The notes: generated by a model from the sequence alone, not told the origin. 40,278 nt of DNA from Butyricicoccus sp. (GCA_017886875.1 JAGHIZ010000032.1:1-40278), one strand, 5' to 3'; shown: positions 1-8,741, numbered from the stretch's first letter. Numbers and translations are program-made.

Positions 1-500
1 GCCATTCATTTACTTCTGGAAGTATTTTATCTGTTATACGTGAAATTAACCCCTGTGAAATTTCTGAACCATATATCTCATAAATTGTATCTTCAATATC
101 TCGCTGTGACATTCCTTTTGCATACATTCCCATGATTTTTTACCCAAGGGTACGCTTCGCAGTCTTCTATTTCATCTGTTCGTGTTTGCCTTTTGCTTAT
201 AATCTGTGGCTCAAATTCGCCATTACGGTCTCTCGGAATAAATATTTCACATTCTCCGTAGTCACTTGTTATTGTCTTTTTACCATAACCATTTCAGCTA
301 TTTCCTGAATTATTTCCTTTGGTTGAATTTTTTTCATATCCCAAATGTTCGTCCATCTCAGCCTCTAGCATTTGATCTATTGTTCCTGCAAAAAGACGTT
401 TCAATTTTGACTGTATATCTGCTGTTGTTTTACACTCTGACATCAGCAATTTTACCAGTTCCATTTCTCTTTCATCTAATCCGTGTTTTCTATTTCTCAT
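1..500 (-). pseudogene. IS256-type transposase, broken and cut by the window edge
   Basis: A good ribosome site (AAGGAGG, 8 nt spacing) precedes an ATG at 500. The first 68 residues resemble the N-terminus of IS256-group transposases, including the motif EMDEHLGYEKNS. The frame stops at a TGA at 294-296 where the family has Arg in NSRNGY; reading through gives NGYGKKTITSDYGE and IPRDRNGEFEP, as expected. Near 137-161 the frame shifts, after which MGMYAKGMSQRDIEDTIYEI and SQGLISRITDKILPEVNEW continue the family pattern to base 1. With one stop and one frameshift the gene is very probably dead. The rest lies outside the window, so whether the whole element is present is unknown. Confidence 0.85.
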
Positions 501-626
501 GCTTAATACCTCCTTGTCTTATTATGGGTATTATTGCCATTTACACGGTTAGTTATTCAGAACCAAATTTCATTTATTTTTGTCTATACTTTGGGGTTCA
601 CTTCATAAAAGTCTACTGCCTGTTTT

Positions 627-2276
627 TTAATCTTTTTTATAAAGAACCATAGATTCATATGGTCTTAAAATATTATTATTTTGAATATTACAGTCATTAT
701 AATTTGAAAGTATACATTTGAAACCAGATAAATCAATCGGATATTTCCAAGTTGTTTCAGTTTTATAAAACTGGTTTATTATAATCATTTGTTCATTTTT
801 ATATTTTCTCATATAAGCAAATACAGAGTCATGATTAACTTCTAACGGTATTATATTACCATAAGCAATAACATCATATTGCTTTCTTAGATTTATTAGC
901 TTTTTATAATGATTAAATATAGAATTTTCATCATTTATCTGATTTTCTGCTGAAATATGCTTATAATTTGGGTTTACTGAAATCCAAGGTGTACCAGTTG
1001 TAAAGCCTGCATTTTCGCTTTCATTCCATTGCATAGGTGTTCGGCTATTATCTCTTGAATGAACTTTTAAAATCTGATATGCACTTTGTTCGCTTAAACC
1101 TTGATTTTTGAGAATTTCAAAATAATTCAAGCTTTCCACATCTCTATATTGATTTATATTTTCAAAATCAGCATTTGTCATACCAATTTCTTCGCCCTGG
1201 TAAATATAAGGCGTACCACGCATACAATGTATAACTGTTGCAAGCATTTTTGCAGACTTTTCCCAATATTCTGATGTATTGCCAAAACGTGAAACAACTC
1301 TAGGTTGGTCATGGTTACACCAGAAAAGCGCATTCCATGCATTATTTTTAGCCATTTCTGTCTGCCAATCAAATAATATATTTTTAAGCTTTTTAAAATC
1401 AAATGGTACTAAAACCCATTTTTGATTTCCTACAAAATCTACTTTTAAATGATGGAATGAAAAAACCATTGTCAGCTCGTCTTGGTCAGCACCTGCATAC
1501 TTTACGCAGTTTTCAAGGTTTGTACTGGACATCTCACCTACTGTTATAATCTCTGCATCAGTTCCAAAAGTGGCTTTATTAAGCTCTTTTAAATACTCAT
1601 GTACTCTTACACCATCAGTATAAAATTTGCGTCCATCGCCTTCAAAATCATCTTCATAGCATGATTTACTGATTAAATTGATAACATCAAATCTAAACGC
1701 TTTTACACCTTTATCTATCCAGAAACGTATTATTTTTTGCAGTTCTTTTCTAACATTTGGATTTTCCCAGTTTAAATCTGCTTGGGTTACATCAAATAAA
1801 TGTAAATACCATTTACCTATACTAGGTACATATTCCCATGCATTTCCACCGAATTTACTTTCCCAGTTTGTAGGTGGTGTACCGTCTGCCTTACCATCTT
1901 TCCATATATAAAAATCTTGATAATATTTATCCCCTGCAAGAGATTTTTTAAACCATTCATGCTCAGTTGATGTATGGTTTAAGACCATGTCAAACATAAG
2001 TCTTATATCTCTTTTATTAGCCTCTTTTATAAGCTCATTAAGTTCTTCCATTGTGCCAAAGCTAGGGTCAATATTATAATAATCGGCAATATCATAGCCG
2101 TTATCTCTTTGAGGAGATACAAAAAATGGGGTAAGCCAAATATAATCTATACCCAAATTTTTAAGATAATCAAGCTTGGCTGTAACACCTGATAAATTAC
2201 CTACACCATCACCATCTGTATCATAAAATGATTTAGGATATATTTGATAAACTACACTTTTTTTAAAATCATACAT
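627..2276 (-). CDS. treC: Trehalose-6-phosphate hydrolase, GH13
   Basis: Cytoplasmic enzyme that splits the trehalose-6-phosphate made by the PTS into glucose and glucose-6-phosphate. The 549-residue length is normal for the family. GH13 conserved regions are present: DMVLNH at 96-101, FRFDVI with nucleophile Asp197, VGEM with acid/base Glu248, and NHD with Asp323. The segment YLHLFDVTQADLNWENP is typical of trehalose-6-phosphate hydrolases rather than oligo-1,6-glucosidases. The ATG at 2276 was chosen because the protein then begins MYDFKKSVVYQIYPKSF like its homologues, and AAAGAGG lies just upstream inside the end of treP; a longer reading with 29 extra residues overlaps treP and looks wrong. 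It follows treP by 4 nt, so the two are surely co-transcribed. Confidence 0.92.
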   Translation of the reverse strand: MYDFKKSVVYQIYPKSFYDTDGDGVGNLSGVTAKLDYLKNLGIDYIWLTPFFVSPQRDNGYDIADYYNIDPSFGTMEELNELIKEANKRDIRLMFDMVLNHTSTEHEWFKKSLAGDKYYQDFYIWKDGKADGTPPTNWESKFGGNAWEYVPSIGKWYLHLFDVTQADLNWENPNVRKELQKIIRFWIDKGVKAFRFDVINLISKSCYEDDFEGDGRKFYTDGVRVHEYLKELNKATFGTDAEIITVGEMSSTNLENCVKYAGADQDELTMVFSFHHLKVDFVGNQKWVLVPFDFKKLKNILFDWQTEMAKNNAWNALFWCNHDQPRVVSRFGNTSEYWEKSAKMLATVIHCMRGTPYIYQGEEIGMTNADFENINQYRDVESLNYFEILKNQGLSEQSAYQILKVHSRDNSRTPMQWNESENAGFTTGTPWISVNPNYKHISAENQINDENSIFNHYKKLINLRKQYDVIAYGNIIPLEVNHDSVFAYMRKYKNEQMIIINQFYKTETTWKYPIDLSGFKCILSNYNDCNIQNNNILRPYESMVLYKKD

Positions 2277-2280
2277 ATTT

Positions 2281-4167
2281 TTATGCCTCTTTCCAAACTG
2301 CAACTGTTGTTTTTCCTGCACTTGCACTCTTTTCATAATTAAATTCAAAGTTTTTATTTGCATTTTCAGTGATAATTAACATTGTAGTTGTTTTATGACC
2401 TGCTTTAATAATTTTATCCTCTGAAAATTTGATAAGCGGCTGACCTACTGTTATTTTATCACCCTCATTGACAAACATTGTAAAGCCATCACCATTCATA
2501 TCAACGGTATCTATACCAACATGTATTAAAATCTCAATTCCATTGTCAAGAGTTAAACCAAGTGCATGTTTACTATCGCTCATAACAAGCGAAACAGTAG
2601 CATTTGCAGGTGAAACTATTGTATTACCTGTTGGCTCAAATGCAACACCATCACCCATTACACCCTTTGAAAAAACCTCATCAGAAACATTGCAAAGCTC
2701 AATAACTTCACCATCTACAATAGCTTTTAATTCGTTTGTATTACTTTCGCTTGGCTTGTTATTGTTATTTGATAGTTTTTTACTACCGATTATAAATGTT
2801 AATACAAAAGGTATTACAATGGCAGCAACCATAGCTATAAAGAAATTAAACCAAAATTCTGGATAAATTGAAAGTATTCCTGGTAGACCACCTACACCGA
2901 TACTTATAGCCACTACACCACTACCAATAGAAATCATAGCTGCAACTGCTGAACCAATCATACCACAAACGAGTGGAAAACCATACTTCATGTTAACACC
3001 AAATAGTGCAGGTTCTGTAACACCTAAATAACATGAAATACAAGCAGGAATATTTATCTGTTGTGCACGTTCATTCTTACGCTGTAAAACAGCCATTGCA
3101 AGTACGCTAGAACCTTGTGCAATATTAGATAATGCAATCATAGGCCATAGATTTGTACCATCATACATATTAACAAGTTGTGAGTCAATAGCATTTGTCA
3201 TATGGTGCAAACCTGTCATAACAATAGGAGCATATAAGAAACCAAATATAGCCGCAAATAAAAGCTTTAATGGAGAGTTTAAACCCATATTTACTATATT
3301 TGCAATAAAGTCACCTATTTTCCAGCCGATAGGACCAACAACCGTATGTGCAATTAAAACGGCTGGCACAAGTGCACAAAATGGCACTACTACCATTCTT
3401 ATTACTTCCGGACAAATCTTGTTGAAAAATCTTTCAAGATATACAAGTACAAAGCCTGCTAAAATAGCCGCTATAACTTGACCTTGATAACCTATCATTT
3501 GAACCTGTGCAAAACCAAAATCCCAAACTGGAATTTCTGTCGCTGTTGCAACTGAAAAACCGTTTAAAAGCTGTGGAGAAATCAGAGTTAAACCAAGTAC
3601 AATACCTAAAATTTGAGTTGTACCCATTTTCTTTGTGATAGACCATGTAATGCCAACAGGTAGAAAATGAAATATTGCCTCACCAATCAACCATAAAAAC
3701 TGATAAACACCACTCCAAAATACAGAAACATCTGTTAATTTTTGAGTACCACCATTTAATAAATTAACTTCGCCAATGATATTTCTAAAACCTAAAATCA
3801 AACCGCCACAAATAAGAGCTGGTATGATAGGTGCAAAAATTTCGCCTAATGTACCCATTATTTTTTGAAGTGGGTTTTGATTTGTTTTTGCCGCAGCCTT
3901 TACAGCGTCTTTGCTTACACCCTCAATACCTGCATATTTGGTAAACTCATTATAAAAATTTGCTACATCATTACCAATAATAACTTGATATTGTCCAGCT
4001 TGTGTAAATGTACCTTTTACGCATGGAATGTTTTCAATCTTTTCTTTGTCTGCTTTTTTCTCATCAACTAAAACAAATCTCATTCTTGTCATACAATGAG
4101 AAACTGCTCTAATATTGTCTTTCCCACCGATAAAATCAAGCAGTTGTTTTACTTCATTTTCATACAT
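2281..4167 (-). CDS. treP: PTS trehalose transporter, EIIBCA
   Basis: Membrane permease that takes up trehalose and phosphorylates it to trehalose-6-phosphate. The 628 residues hold three PTS domains in order. The IIB domain (about 1-90) has phospho-Cys25 in SHCMTRMRF. The IIC membrane domain (about 105-460) has many hydrophobic segments and the conserved GLHHMTNAID. A glucose-type IIA domain (about 490-628) has His534 (KHALGL) and the phosphoryl-accepting His549 (ILIHVGIDTV). Fused IIA is not universal in trehalose permeases, so this one needs no separate IIA. The start has an ideal site (GGGGAGG, 9 nt spacing). Sucrose or another disaccharide is possible for the transporter alone, but the neighbouring treC and treR make trehalose much more likely. 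Confidence 0.92.
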   Translation of the reverse strand: MYENEVKQLLDFIGGKDNIRAVSHCMTRMRFVLVDEKKADKEKIENIPCVKGTFTQAGQYQVIIGNDVANFYNEFTKYAGIEGVSKDAVKAAAKTNQNPLQKIMGTLGEIFAPIIPALICGGLILGFRNIIGEVNLLNGGTQKLTDVSVFWSGVYQFLWLIGEAIFHFLPVGITWSITKKMGTTQILGIVLGLTLISPQLLNGFSVATATEIPVWDFGFAQVQMIGYQGQVIAAILAGFVLVYLERFFNKICPEVIRMVVVPFCALVPAVLIAHTVVGPIGWKIGDFIANIVNMGLNSPLKLLFAAIFGFLYAPIVMTGLHHMTNAIDSQLVNMYDGTNLWPMIALSNIAQGSSVLAMAVLQRKNERAQQINIPACISCYLGVTEPALFGVNMKYGFPLVCGMIGSAVAAMISIGSGVVAISIGVGGLPGILSIYPEFWFNFFIAMVAAIVIPFVLTFIIGSKKLSNNNNKPSESNTNELKAIVDGEVIELCNVSDEVFSKGVMGDGVAFEPTGNTIVSPANATVSLVMSDSKHALGLTLDNGIEILIHVGIDTVDMNGDGFTMFVNEGDKITVGQPLIKFSEDKIIKAGHKTTTMLIITENANKNFEFNYEKSASAGKTTVAVWKEA

Positions 4168-4188
4168 TTATAATAGCCTCCCCGTCAT

Positions 4189-4194
4189 ATTATA
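4189..4194 (-). promoter_or_regulatory. -10 element of the treP-treC promoter
   Basis: TATAAT read on the minus strand, 22 bases upstream of the treP start codon at 4167. The TreR-like palindrome at 4197-4214 lies immediately upstream, in the spacer between -10 and -35. The -35 hexamer is poor, so it is not marked. Confidence 0.6.
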
Positions 4195-4196
4195 TC

Positions 4197-4214
4197 AACT
4201 TGTTTAAACAAGTT
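4197..4214. promoter_or_regulatory. TreR-type operator, perfect 18-bp palindrome
   Basis: AACTTGTTTAAACAAGTT is its own reverse complement. Its core TTGTTTAAACAA closely resembles the Bacillus TreR operator TTGTATATACAA. It lies between the -35 and -10 of the treP promoter, where a bound repressor would block polymerase, and the treR gene is divergent next to it. What is seen is the palindrome; its assignment to TreR is inferred from position and resemblance. Confidence 0.75.
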
Positions 4215-4328
4215 TTATTGCTGATAATAGATTAAATTATTTGATAAGCTTTTTCAAGTGCATACTTTCACAAATAATGATTAACTTTTTTATGCAATAT
4301 GCTTTGCACTTTTAATGCTATTTGAAGT

Positions 4329-4352
4329 ATAATATTATTTAAATAATATTAT
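4329..4352. promoter_or_regulatory. AT-only perfect palindrome before treR
   Basis: A 24-bp perfect palindrome made only of A and T, centred on ATTTAAAT, ending 22 bases before the treR start. It may be a second repressor site or simply overlap the treR promoter. Low-complexity AT sequence can form palindromes by chance, so the functional claim is weak. Confidence 0.35.
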
Positions 4353-4374
4353 TTTTTAAAAGGAATTTAACATT

Positions 4375-5097
4375 ATGCCAAAAGCTAAATATGAACAGAT
4401 ATATAAGATATTAAAAAATAAGATAGAGACAGGTGAATATAAACCTCAAGAATTTTTACCATCTGAAAATACTCTTATAATTGAATTTTCATGTTCTCGT
4501 AATACTTTACGTCGTGCCATCTCTGAACTTGTTAAAATAGGTTATGTACAAACCATGCAAGGAAAAGGGGTATGCTGTATTTTTCAACCTACGGATAAAG
4601 CAACATTTACGCTAGGTACTATTGAATCATTTGCAGAGTCTGCCAAAAGAAATGGTTTAATAGGCACAAGTGAAATAATTAAATTTTGTGAATGTATAGC
4701 AGATAAAAAAATATCTGATTTGACAGGGTTTAAAGTTGGTGAACCACTTTATTACTTACAGCGTTTACATCTTATGAATGATATGCCTATGATTTTAAAT
4801 CATAGCTATTTTAGACAAGATATTGCTAAAGGTCTAACATGTGAGATTGCTCAAAATTCGGTATATAATTATCTTGAAAATATACTTGGTATAAATATTG
4901 TTAGTAGTAAGCGTACTGTTACTGTTGAATATATGACGGAACTAGATAAGAAGTATCTTGATTTAGGGGAATATAATTGTTTGGCAGTTGTAAGCAGTCA
5001 AACTTTTAATTCTGATGGTATTATGTTTGAATATACTGAATCACGTCATCACCCTAGATATTTCCGTTTCCAAGACAATGCGATAAGAAAGAAATAA
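4375..5097 (+). CDS. treR: Trehalose operon repressor, GntR family (HutC/UTRA)
   Basis: A 240-residue transcription factor. An N-terminal winged helix (about 1-72) has the GntR pattern GEYKPQEFLPSE, then SRNTLRRAISEL as recognition helix and MQGKGV as wing. The C-terminal UTRA domain (about 90-235) binds the effector, trehalose-6-phosphate in characterised TreR proteins. AAAAGGA precedes the start. Divergent orientation from treP-treC with a TreR-like operator in the shared 207-bp gap gives the assignment. It is probably a repressor released by trehalose-6-phosphate. Confidence 0.88.
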   Translation: MPKAKYEQIYKILKNKIETGEYKPQEFLPSENTLIIEFSCSRNTLRRAISELVKIGYVQTMQGKGVCCIFQPTDKATFTLGTIESFAESAKRNGLIGTSEIIKFCECIADKKISDLTGFKVGEPLYYLQRLHLMNDMPMILNHSYFRQDIAKGLTCEIAQNSVYNYLENILGINIVSSKRTVTVEYMTELDKKYLDLGEYNCLAVVSSQTFNSDGIMFEYTESRHHPRYFRFQDNAIRKK

Positions 5098-5111
5098 TTT
5101 TTGATATATTA

Positions 5112-5166
5112 AAAACACCTCAAAAACGTACATTAAAATAGTGTACTTTTTTTGAGGTGTTTACTT
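5112..5166 (+). terminator. Rho-independent terminator after treR
   Basis: The arms AAACACCTCAAAAA and TTTTTTGAGGTGTTT pair, with further GTACA/TGTAC pairing inside, then a T-rich tail. It begins 14 bases after the treR stop codon. Confidence 0.8.
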
Positions 5167-5198
5167 TTTTGATAAAAAGTAATCTTTTTTTTATTTTA

Positions 5199-5216
5199 AT
5201 TTGTGCTTGCACAAAT
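5199..5216. repeat. Short hairpin in the origin region
   Basis: ATTTGTG and CACAAAT flank a 4-base CTTG loop. It lies between the treR terminator and the AT-rich tract. Its role is unknown; it could be a minor structural element of the origin. Confidence 0.4.
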
Positions 5217-5257
5217 CTAAAAAAACTTACAACAGGCGAGGAACAAAGAGGATAAGG

Positions 5258-5294
5258 ATACATATAGTATATATAAATATATATAATATATAGA
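5258..5294. other. AT-rich tract, candidate DNA unwinding element
   Basis: About 35 bases of nearly pure A/T made of repeated TATA steps, 120 bases before the first iteron. Iteron origins commonly carry an easily melted AT-rich stretch beside the initiator sites. No clear DnaA box (TTATNCACA) was found here by eye. The assignment rests on composition and position only. Confidence 0.4.
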
Positions 5295-5414
5295 GGCTCA
5301 AAATGAAATTTTAAAAAAGGCGTTTTTTGAAACTTTTTTTTAACAATAATGCTTTAATTTGAAATAAAACTCATATAGTTATAATTTTTTAAGGCAAATG
5401 ATTTTTTAGCTAAA

Positions 5415-5713
5415 GGTAGAAGTTTTACTATGCATAGGTAGAAGTTTTACTATGCATAGGTAGAAGTTTTACTATGCATAGGTAGAAGTTTTACTATCAC
5501 TCCCATTTTATGGGAATTTTTTGGCGCTAAAGGTAGAAGTTTTACTATGTACCTTAGATTATTAAAGGTAGAAGTTTTACTATGTATTTTTAGTAAGTAT
5601 TTGCTATAAAATGCCATTTTATAGCATTTTTATTGGAAAATTACACCAAAAAAATTACGTAAAAATATAATAATATTACAGTTATAATTTCTAAAGGTAG
5701 AAGTTTTACGATG
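5415..5713 (+). repeat. Iteron array, seven copies: likely replication origin
   Basis: Seven same-direction copies of GGTAGAAGTTTTACTATG begin at 5415, 5437, 5459, 5481, 5532, 5567 and 5696. The first four are in tandem with an exact 22-bp period; the last three are spread out, and copy 7 has CGATG for CTATG. Copies 1, 5, 6 and 7 are preceded by TAAA. A 22-bp period, two helical turns, is classic for plasmid initiator-binding iterons. The array sits directly at the 3' end of the rep gene, so Rep is the likely ligand. Confidence 0.85.
5603..5625. terminator. Strong inverted repeat between iterons 6 and 7
   Basis: The arms GCTATAAAAT and ATTTTATAGC surround a 3-base loop, followed on the plus strand by ATTTTTATT. 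It could end transcription entering the origin from either side, or be an origin hairpin. The T-run favours plus-strand termination. Confidence 0.45.
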
Positions 5714-5748
5714 ATAATGTAAAAAAATGTAAAATAAACGACACATCT

Positions 5749-6819
5749 TTAAAGATTAGATGTGTCACATTCTATAATATTTTCTGGTATAATTTTGTTA
5801 TCCGAAAAGAATATATTTATTTTATAAAATCTAACTCTACCCTTTGATTCTATATTATAATTTTGTATAAAGCCTTTTTCTATCCAATAATCAAGTATGC
5901 TAATTATAGATTCTCTAATTTTGATATATAAAAACTTTGTGTTTTTATTAGCATATTCATCATTGAAAAGTTCGTAAATGGATTCATACATAATACATTG
6001 CGGTAAAAGTGGATTTAATTTTAACATATTTATTTTTTGGATTAAAAATGTTTGAACTGTTAGCAATGTTTTATTTTTTTGTGTTGGTGTATCTAATAAT
6101 TCAGATTTTATGCTTGAAATTTGATTTCTAAGTTTAGCATATTGTAATAATATAGGTTCAGCGGTAAAAGTAATAACTGATGTTTCAGTGCCATTTAAAA
6201 CGGTATCTAGTTTTCTAAATTCCAAAAATCTACTTTGTAAAATTGCTTTACCAGATTTAAATTTATTTTTGATTTGTGAAAAATGACTTACTTCCTCACT
6301 TAAATCTATACGAACCTTAATTTTTTCTAATTTATTTATAGTTTCATCAATTTCATTTAGCATATTTTCACTTGGGTGATATGTACTTTTTTTGCCCATC
6401 ATATTTCTAGCAATCATAGCAAGCGATATAGCATTATTGCCAACTGCAAGAAGTGAACAAATAGAGTCAAAAACACATTTATCAAAATAACTAAATCTAT
6501 AATTTATAGATACATTTTGTGATACTTTAGTTATTTCATCTGGGTCAAGAGTTACTACTATTCTGGTTGTTACAGTATCTTTACTTCCCTTTTTCTCCAT
6601 TTGCAATAACTGCTCACCTTTATTTATAATATCTTTATCAAGTAATGTATTTGATATTTTATCTCTTGTTAGAAGATTGGTTTTGGCAGTTATAGTAGTA
6701 TTTCCTATTGGTACTTCATATTCAGCTATATCAATAGCATCAATAACACCCATGTTATTAAGACTATTGAATAATCCTATATTTGAGTAAAAATATTCTT
6801 CTTTATTTTTTATACTCAT
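5749..6819 (-). CDS. Probable plasmid replication initiator, Rep_3-like
   Basis: A 356-residue protein read as a replication initiator, mainly from context plus a plausible fold. It has two stretches that look like winged helices, at about 108-140 (FDKCVFDSICSLLAVGNNAI) and about 250-345 (ending IRESIISILDYWIEKGFIQN and a beta hairpin GRVRFYKINIFF). The Rep_3 class has two winged-helix domains that bind iterons. Seven iterons begin 36 bases past its stop codon, and parB and parA lie directly upstream on the same strand. AAAGGA lies 5-6 bases before the ATG. No catalytic motif of rolling-circle Rep proteins was seen. Sequence similarity to a named family could not be tested, so the call is an inference. 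Confidence 0.65.
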   Translation of the reverse strand: MSIKNKEEYFYSNIGLFNSLNNMGVIDAIDIAEYEVPIGNTTITAKTNLLTRDKISNTLLDKDIINKGEQLLQMEKKGSKDTVTTRIVVTLDPDEITKVSQNVSINYRFSYFDKCVFDSICSLLAVGNNAISLAMIARNMMGKKSTYHPSENMLNEIDETINKLEKIKVRIDLSEEVSHFSQIKNKFKSGKAILQSRFLEFRKLDTVLNGTETSVITFTAEPILLQYAKLRNQISSIKSELLDTPTQKNKTLLTVQTFLIQKINMLKLNPLLPQCIMYESIYELFNDEYANKNTKFLYIKIRESIISILDYWIEKGFIQNYNIESKGRVRFYKINIFFSDNKIIPENIIECDTSNL

Positions 6820-6833
6820 AAGTATCCTTTCTC

Positions 6834-6855
6834 AACTTTCCCAGTTGGGAAAGTT
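6834..6855. promoter_or_regulatory. Candidate parS/operator palindrome, copy 1
   Basis: Perfect inverted repeat with 10-base arms (AACTTTCCCA and its complement TGGGAAAGTT) around a GT centre. It overlaps the last base of the parB stop codon and ends 14 bases before the rep start. A second copy lies upstream of parA. It is unlike the chromosomal parS TGTTTCACGTGAAACA. It is the best candidate for the site bound by the ParB encoded here, or for a Rep/ParB operator. Confidence 0.6.
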
Positions 6856-7847
6856 CAATCAACATTTTTGTATATAGGGTTATTTTTCAAATATTCATCT
6901 AAAGCATTGTTTATAATATCGTTGATATCATTGTAATATTCAGGCTTTATTTTAGATTTTATTGTGAGTTTTACTTTAGCAAGTCCACTTCTAAGTGATG
7001 AATCATAATTATTTGTTTTTTTAGGTTTTAATAAATCTTTTATGAGTTCGGTTGAAAGTGTTAAATTTTGTTCTTTAACATGTTTTTTTATATTTTGCAA
7101 TTTTTCTTCTGTTAGCATAGATAATACAGGTATAAACATTTTCTGTTCATCATGTGTATATAGTGCAAGCTCATAACCAACTCTAAGAGAAATTTCTCTT
7201 TTATCAAGAGCTTCTATAAGAGTATCAAGCAAATTAGCCATTTTAATATATCTATAGTATTGTGTTAGAGTTACAGGCATTTTATCAGTTCCAACACTAT
7301 CTGTTACTTTTATCGCAGACTCTAAATCTTTATTATTTTTAATTGATGGGTGATTTTGTGAGAACATATACCAACCGTAAATTGAGTCAGAAATCTTTGT
7401 AGCTCGCCTATGTAGATTTGTCAAAAGAAATATATCCATAGCCTTTTCATCAGAACAACCTCTATAAACTATTGCTCTGATTTTTTTTAGGCCTTTTAAT
7501 TTACTTGCTTTTGCTCTATGTTCACCAGCTAAAATTTCATATTTACCAGAGTCTAACTTTCTTACAAGAATAGGTTCAAAAGCTCCTTCATTATCCATTT
7601 GTTCAGCAAGTGATTTAACTTCATCTTCTGACCATGGCGAAAAATCTCTATCACCTTTTCTTTGAAATGGTATTAGTTCATCTATTGGTATCATAAATAA
7701 ATCATTTAAAGCTATTGCAGTTTTTGTAGCAGGTACAAGTGATGAATTAAATTGTTTAGGAGTAAGTGCACCAGTTGGCATTTGTAATTCATTTAAATCT
7801 TCATCTATATTATTTGCGAGTTTAGCAAACATATTATTTTTAGCCAT
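6855..7847 (-). CDS. parB: ParB-family partition protein
   Basis: Centromere-binding partner of ParA in plasmid partition, 330 residues. The ParB N-terminal nuclease-like/CTPase domain (about 45-150) begins at IPIDELIPFQR and holds AGEHRAKAS, matching the GERRxRA nucleotide motif, and NLHRRATKIS in the place of ENLQR. The middle (about 150-250) has the helix-rich DNA-binding part, and the lysine-rich C-terminal part should dimerise. The ATG at 7847 was chosen: a TTG four codons earlier at 7859 sits almost on top of the AAAGG ribosome site. It lies 18 bases after parA. Reading order parA, parB, rep resembles the alphaproteobacterial repABC plan, though the initiator is of a different type. Confidence 0.85.
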   Translation of the reverse strand: MAKNNMFAKLANNIDEDLNELQMPTGALTPKQFNSSLVPATKTAIALNDLFMIPIDELIPFQRKGDRDFSPWSEDEVKSLAEQMDNEGAFEPILVRKLDSGKYEILAGEHRAKASKLKGLKKIRAIVYRGCSDEKAMDIFLLTNLHRRATKISDSIYGWYMFSQNHPSIKNNKDLESAIKVTDSVGTDKMPVTLTQYYRYIKMANLLDTLIEALDKREISLRVGYELALYTHDEQKMFIPVLSMLTEEKLQNIKKHVKEQNLTLSTELIKDLLKPKKTNNYDSSLRSGLAKVKLTIKSKIKPEYYNDINDIINNALDEYLKNNPIYKNVD

Positions 7848-7865
7848 AGAAATAACCAACCTTTA

Positions 7866-8741
7866 TTAAATATTTTCGATACGATTTAAAAATTCATTAT
7901 AAAAATCTTTATAAGCATCAAGCACACGAACTTTTCTACCCTCAAATAAATCCATTTTTAAAGCCATAGCTTCTGGTACAGCAACGCTTTTTGGGATAAT
8001 AGTATTAAAAAGAGTAGTGCCCATAGCATTAGCTGTTTGAGCCATAAATTTTAGATAGTTTTTGGACAAGTTATTATTTTCATATTTTGAGATTAGCACA
8101 CCTAGAATATTTATTTTTTGAGATAAGTCATTTGCTAGTATTGTTTTAATTGAGCGATTAAGAGCCAGTATAGCCTCTCTGGAGCTTTCTTCAGCAAAAG
8201 CTGGTATAATAACATTAACAACCGGACTAGCCAGCAGAACGCTTGTGAGGAGCCAGCCGAGGTCTGGTGAGGTATCGAATATAACATAGTCAAACCCATA
8301 CTGTGAAATGCGAGATAGTTCACGTCTAATTCTATGTCTATCATCACTATCAGGGTCAAGTTGATTTTTATATCCATTCATTATGTAGTTATAAAGTCCT
8401 GTTGGGTCACCATCAAAAGCAGAAACATCTTCCATGCTAATAAGAGGCTTACCACTATAGCTATAAAGTCTATAATCAGACCTAATTATGCTTAAATTAT
8501 CACTAATATTTATAATAGCTTGTTCGATTGGAAGTTCACCAGTAAGAACATGATACATAGATGGAGTTTGTTCATCAAATCTATTTTTTACAATGCCAAG
8601 CGATAAAGATAGAGTTTGTTGAGGGTCTACATCAATTACTAATACACGTTTATTATTTTCGGCAAGCATATGGCTAAGTGTACGGCATACAGTCGTTTTA
8701 CCTACTCCACCCTTTTGATTAACAATTGCAACAGTTCTCAT
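7866..8741 (-). CDS. parA: ParA-family partition ATPase
   Basis: ATPase that positions plasmid copies with ParB. In 291 residues the deviant Walker A motif KGGVGKTT spans 10-17, with the signature Lys before GG. VLVIDVDPQQ follows at about 33-42 (Walker A'), and DYVIFDTSPDLG gives Walker B. The protein starts directly at the Walker domain without an N-terminal helix-turn-helix, so autoregulation would need ParB or another factor. Three copies of TTGAAATCA and a parS-like repeat lie upstream. Adjacency to parB and rep separates it from chromosomal Soj and from MinD relatives. Confidence 0.9.
   Translation of the reverse strand: MRTVAIVNQKGGVGKTTVCRTLSHMLAENNKRVLVIDVDPQQTLSLSLGIVKNRFDEQTPSMYHVLTGELPIEQAIINISDNLSIIRSDYRLYSYSGKPLISMEDVSAFDGDPTGLYNYIMNGYKNQLDPDSDDRHRIRRELSRISQYGFDYVIFDTSPDLGWLLTSVLLASPVVNVIIPAFAEESSREAILALNRSIKTILANDLSQKINILGVLISKYENNNLSKNYLKFMAQTANAMGTTLFNTIIPKSVAVPEAMALKMDLFEGRKVRVLDAYKDFYNEFLNRIENI

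Noticed and set aside
266-652. Plus-strand hydrophobic reading frame of 128 codons
   Set aside because: It is antisense to the transposase remnant and the end of treC, has no ribosome site, and its hydrophobicity reflects T-rich antisense codons.
5415-5713. Direct repeats considered as a CRISPR array
   Set aside because: Four copies abut with a 22-bp period and no spacers, there are no cas genes, and a rep gene is next to them.
7848-7859. TTG start for parB, four codons upstream
   Set aside because: The AAAGG site would touch the TTG; the ATG at 7847 has workable spacing.
5749-8741. rep/par genes as part of a prophage
   Set aside because: No integrase, capsid, terminase or lysis gene is present in the window.
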